The position numbers and the translations under genes were made by a program. From Kryptolebias marmoratus (Eukaryota; Chordata; Actinopteri; Cyprinodontiformes; Rivulidae), in assembly GCF_001649575.2 (NCBI RefSeq), contig NC_051441.1, positions 9,826,992 through 9,890,991 of the forward strand: DNA of 64,000 bases, given 5' to 3'. Below, piece after piece: positions 60,601-64,000 of this stretch; position 1 is the stretch's first letter; each line of letters starts with the position of its first letter. The notes below the pieces were generated by a model. That model ran no database searches and was not told the DNA's origin. It was given only the letters and a program-made list of their open reading frames with translations.

Positions 60601-63600
60601 GATGTGATGAGCTGTAACCGAGACGGGGAAAGAATGATGACAATTATGATGTGGACAAAGGTTTGGAGCTACAGAGCACGGTCCTGCTACTGAAAAAAAA
60701 AAAAAAAACACAAGGGAGGGGAGGAAAGAGTCAATACAGAATGGAGAGCATTGCTATATGAGAAGAGTGACTCACCCTGCTGCCTAATATTTATAAGCCT
60801 GTGAATGTTCTCAACACTCACAAGCTCAGCCTTTAACAAATTAACAATGCATATGGCTTAAATATATAATGTGTATTATAAATATGCCAGCAAACAGTCG
60901 CCAAATCTTTCTATAAACAGGCCCACGGTGTTAGCCCTTTGCTGTATGCAGTCAGACCCAAACAGAATACCAGCTTATTTGATGCTATATTTAAAATGAA
61001 CAAAACATGATAAAGTGGAAACTGATGGTGATGCTGCATGCTGCCAACTGACCCCATGGGGATGCAGTTTGACAGAGTCCTGCCAGGATGATATTCCCCC
61101 TCACAACCACCTCCACATGACTTCGTCGGGACGGCAATTTATTCTCTCTGCAAATTGCCCTTGAGATGCATGCAATATGAATATTTTTTCTGCTTTCTTT
61201 TCACGTCTGTCCTCCATCTTCTCGCCGTAGCCTCTGCTGACAACGACATGCTGTGTGGGTTTTGCGTGAGAATGCATTTCCACATCATCCAAATGGAACC
61301 AAGTCGCGGGAGACATCAGGGATTGTTTGAGTGTGTAGTTTAGCCTCATACTGTCACACAGTGCTATAAGGACATTATAGCTAAACCCTAAGGATCAGCC
61401 TATGGAGTGCAACTCTCCGTTCCTGGGAAATAAAACGAAACAGAATAAATTATACATATTTTTAAAATATGAGATTTTAAGTTGTATAAGTGAGTAATAA
61501 AGCAGGACTCAAAGATGCATGTGCCAAAAGAATTTACAAAATAATAATTATATAAGAAATAATGTCAAAATCTTCAGGCTAAGTCACTAAAACCGTAAAA
61601 AAAAAAAAGGTTTATACCACAATTCCTCATTTAATTAGTATTTTTGCATTTCAAAATTACTTTGTGAAACACACACCAAAGACATGCTTACACACAGCCT
61701 TACAATGGCATATAATACTGCTGATTTATTACTTGGAAACCTTCAGAAGGCTGCAAATAAACCAAATCAACCAGTAAAATTACTGACAAATATACTGCAA
61801 TGATTTATCGTAAGGTCATGCGTTTGTTCCTGCCCAGAAAGTCAAGAGCCAACGTCTAATTTAACAAAATGTTGAACAATTGTTTGTTAAATGTTGCCCA
61901 CACAATGATGAGCCGCCAAAAATGGCACTTATTCACTCGCAAAACTCGAAGAAAACCTGCTTCTGTGACTAACAACCGAAGCGCAGAAGCTCTAAATGCC
62001 CACCTAAAACATCAGATCACATGTTTATGTGTTGTTTATCCCCCAGCACCAGTCAGGATCTGCTGAACCTTAAACATCACCGGCTGAAAAATCTATAGGC
62101 ACTACAGAATAGAGGCACAGTGCGGCTATTACTGAACAATCAAGTCATTAAAAGTGAGATTATAAAAAGCAGAGTCATTTAATATATTTTCTTGAAATAG
62201 TCTACTGCCATCATTTTCTTTTTGCCGTTTTTCTTTTACCACACAGAAGTATTTTAGGATGGGACTTTAGGTCCAAAGAAAAACTGTCATTTGGGTATGA
62301 GGTTTTAACAATGGGGAATAACAGAGGAGTGTCCACACTAAAAGAGATTGATTGCCGCTTGGTTCTGGGCTTGGACCGCTAGTGAGGAGTGATTGACAGC
62401 TCATTAGCCAGATGGTTGATCTGAGGGGGGGCTGGACAGCAGCCTCGGACTGGGTTGGGCCAAAACCAGCATGTTTTGCAGCAGCGATGTCTTTCCAAAG
62501 CATGGTGAACATTCAGATAAGCAATTTCAAGTTGAAAGTAGCAGAGAAAAATATAATCAACTGGAGGGAGAGATGGAAAAAAAAAAACAAATGTAGTCAA
62601 CATGAAATGAGAAGCTGAGAGGGAGCTGGGTGCAGCTTACAGAGATGAGCTTAATCAAAATGCAAAGTCATGCTTTTTCAGTCACACAACTCCCACATTT
62701 AAATCTAAAGCTTGGATAATAAGCCCTACAGCACCAACCAATGAAAAGAGAATTCTTTTGTCAACTTTGTACGTGTATTTTCAAATCAGTTCTTTTGTGC
62801 TGCAGTCAAACCAGATGACTCATGAAACATCACATTCATCCACAAGACCATTGGTTCCTTTATTTCCCTACAAATTATGTGAATCTAGTTGTCCTTGACA
62901 GACTCCTAATGAATGACTGCTAGAGCTTAATAAATTATTTTTTTTTAAAGGCCGTCTGACCAGAAACAACAGTACTGACGGTGACGGTGCATCTGGAGCT
63001 CGAGAATTCGCAGGCAAAGGGGACAGAACCAAGGTGACACATCGGGCCAATCATTACCTCAGGAGAAGTTCACATTTGTTTAGTCTGAGTCACTAAGCCA
63101 CTGCCACCATGACTGACAAACTGAAAGCCACATCAGACGAGACATTAGTGACAGAGAGCATACAGACATGGGGGGGAGGCTAGACGAGGGCCAGAAACCA
63201 ACATCTGACATCACCCTCCTAACTGAGTGTTGTCTCAAGAACAGGATTGGACGAGGACAGTTTAAAACTTGACCATGACATATCCCAGGATCTGTTAAAT
63301 GTACACAAAATGTAGATTTCAGAATGGCACTTTTTAAATATGCGCTCTTTCTATGTGTAATTTTCAGCTGCCACACAAGCAGATCTTTTTGCACGCTGTT
63401 TTACTTAGATATTCAGGAGGCAACAAGAACAAGGTCAACAAATACAAAACTAAAAAAATAAATAAATAAAAATTGAAAGCAGGAAAAGAAAAAAAGGAGG
63501 AAGCAGCAACGTGGGAGTGAGCACAGAAGAGGAACAAGCGAGCAACGTGAATCGTCTGTAGGAATAGATCCTGTTGCTACAAATGTATGCTGATGAGTCA

Positions 63601-64000
63601 CAGAGCAGGCCTGTGATGTGATGGAGACAAATCTGACAAAGAAATCTGCTCAAAGCACTAAAATCTGCAGCTCTTTGGAAGAAGTCGTGCCTCACCGCAT
63701 TTGCTTGTGTTCAAGTGTGCGTGCTCCAATTGAAAGTAAAGGAGGGGGGGAGGAGCGACATAAATGTTTCATCCTTAAGAAAATTTCCATTTTTCTACCT
63801 CTGACATCTCTGTGTTGGCTAGCACAAACAGGAAGGGGGAGGCGTTTTGCCTTCTTTTTTTATTATTATTATATGTGATTTATCAAACCTGGAAAACTAA
63901 AGTATAGTTCAGAGAGCTTTTTAATCATGACTCTCACTGCTTTAATGAAAGAGACAGCAAATCCTTCAAAACAGTTATGACTGTAACGATCTACCCAGCC

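Larger units (their letters stand above)
56409..64000 (-). other. usp22: usp22 intron 1 (partial), with repeat remnants
   Basis: No sequence encoding the expected N-terminal USP22 segment was found here, so I read this stretch as the 3' part of intron 1. It holds a dispersed repeat at about 56957-57180, a Tc1-like transposase remnant at about 57371-57620, A-rich runs (near 60694 and 61603) and otherwise unremarkable AT-rich DNA. Confidence 0.6.

Overview
The window is nuclear DNA from a vertebrate, almost certainly a ray-finned (teleost) fish. It carries two vertebrate genes with canonical splice sites, a class A somatostatin receptor and the SAGA deubiquitinase USP22. Introns are compact, intergenic DNA is AT-rich, and the remnant mobile DNA is of the kind common in teleosts: Tc1, Harbinger-like and piggyBac-like miniature elements plus a LINE fragment. 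I saw no prokaryotic genes, operons or CRISPR arrays. The species is not determined.

Layout. Positions 1 to about 37,800 hold no gene that I can support. This gene-poor flank contains a short telomere-like tandem repeat, an (AT)n microsatellite, a broken LINE with a second element inserted in it, several miniature inverted-repeat elements, a GTACC-rich degenerate minisatellite and several perfect hairpins. Three copies of one long-inverted-repeat element family lie in it, near 21.8-22.8, 26.8-27.2 and 37.2-37.7 kb. The first is split by a 398 bp Harbinger-like element that still carries a scrap of a MADF-like coding sequence.

From about 37.85 to 41.5 kb on the plus strand lies sstr2. It has a GC-rich putative first exon (5' UTR) with a splice donor at 38,329, an intron of about 1.5 kb, and a single coding exon with a 369-residue receptor (39,911-41,020). 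From 46,093 to 56,408 on the minus strand lie twelve coding exons of usp22. These are exons 2 to 13 by comparison with the 13-exon human gene, and all junction phases agree. The first coding exon is not visible and probably lies beyond 64,000, so 56,409-64,000 is read as intron 1. The two genes converge, with about 5.1 kb between their stop codons; that interval contains a five-base N gap inside poly-G.

The genes are not functionally linked as far as the sequence shows. SSTR2 is a Gi-coupled peptide-hormone receptor at the plasma membrane, and USP22 removes ubiquitin from histones in the nucleus. The most useful leads are a possible in-frame N-terminal extension of the receptor across the 5' splice, a shifted splice donor that adds four residues to USP22, and the nested long-inverted-repeat family, one copy of which ends about 100 bp from the putative sstr2 first exon. 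I did not find a convincing new biological system.
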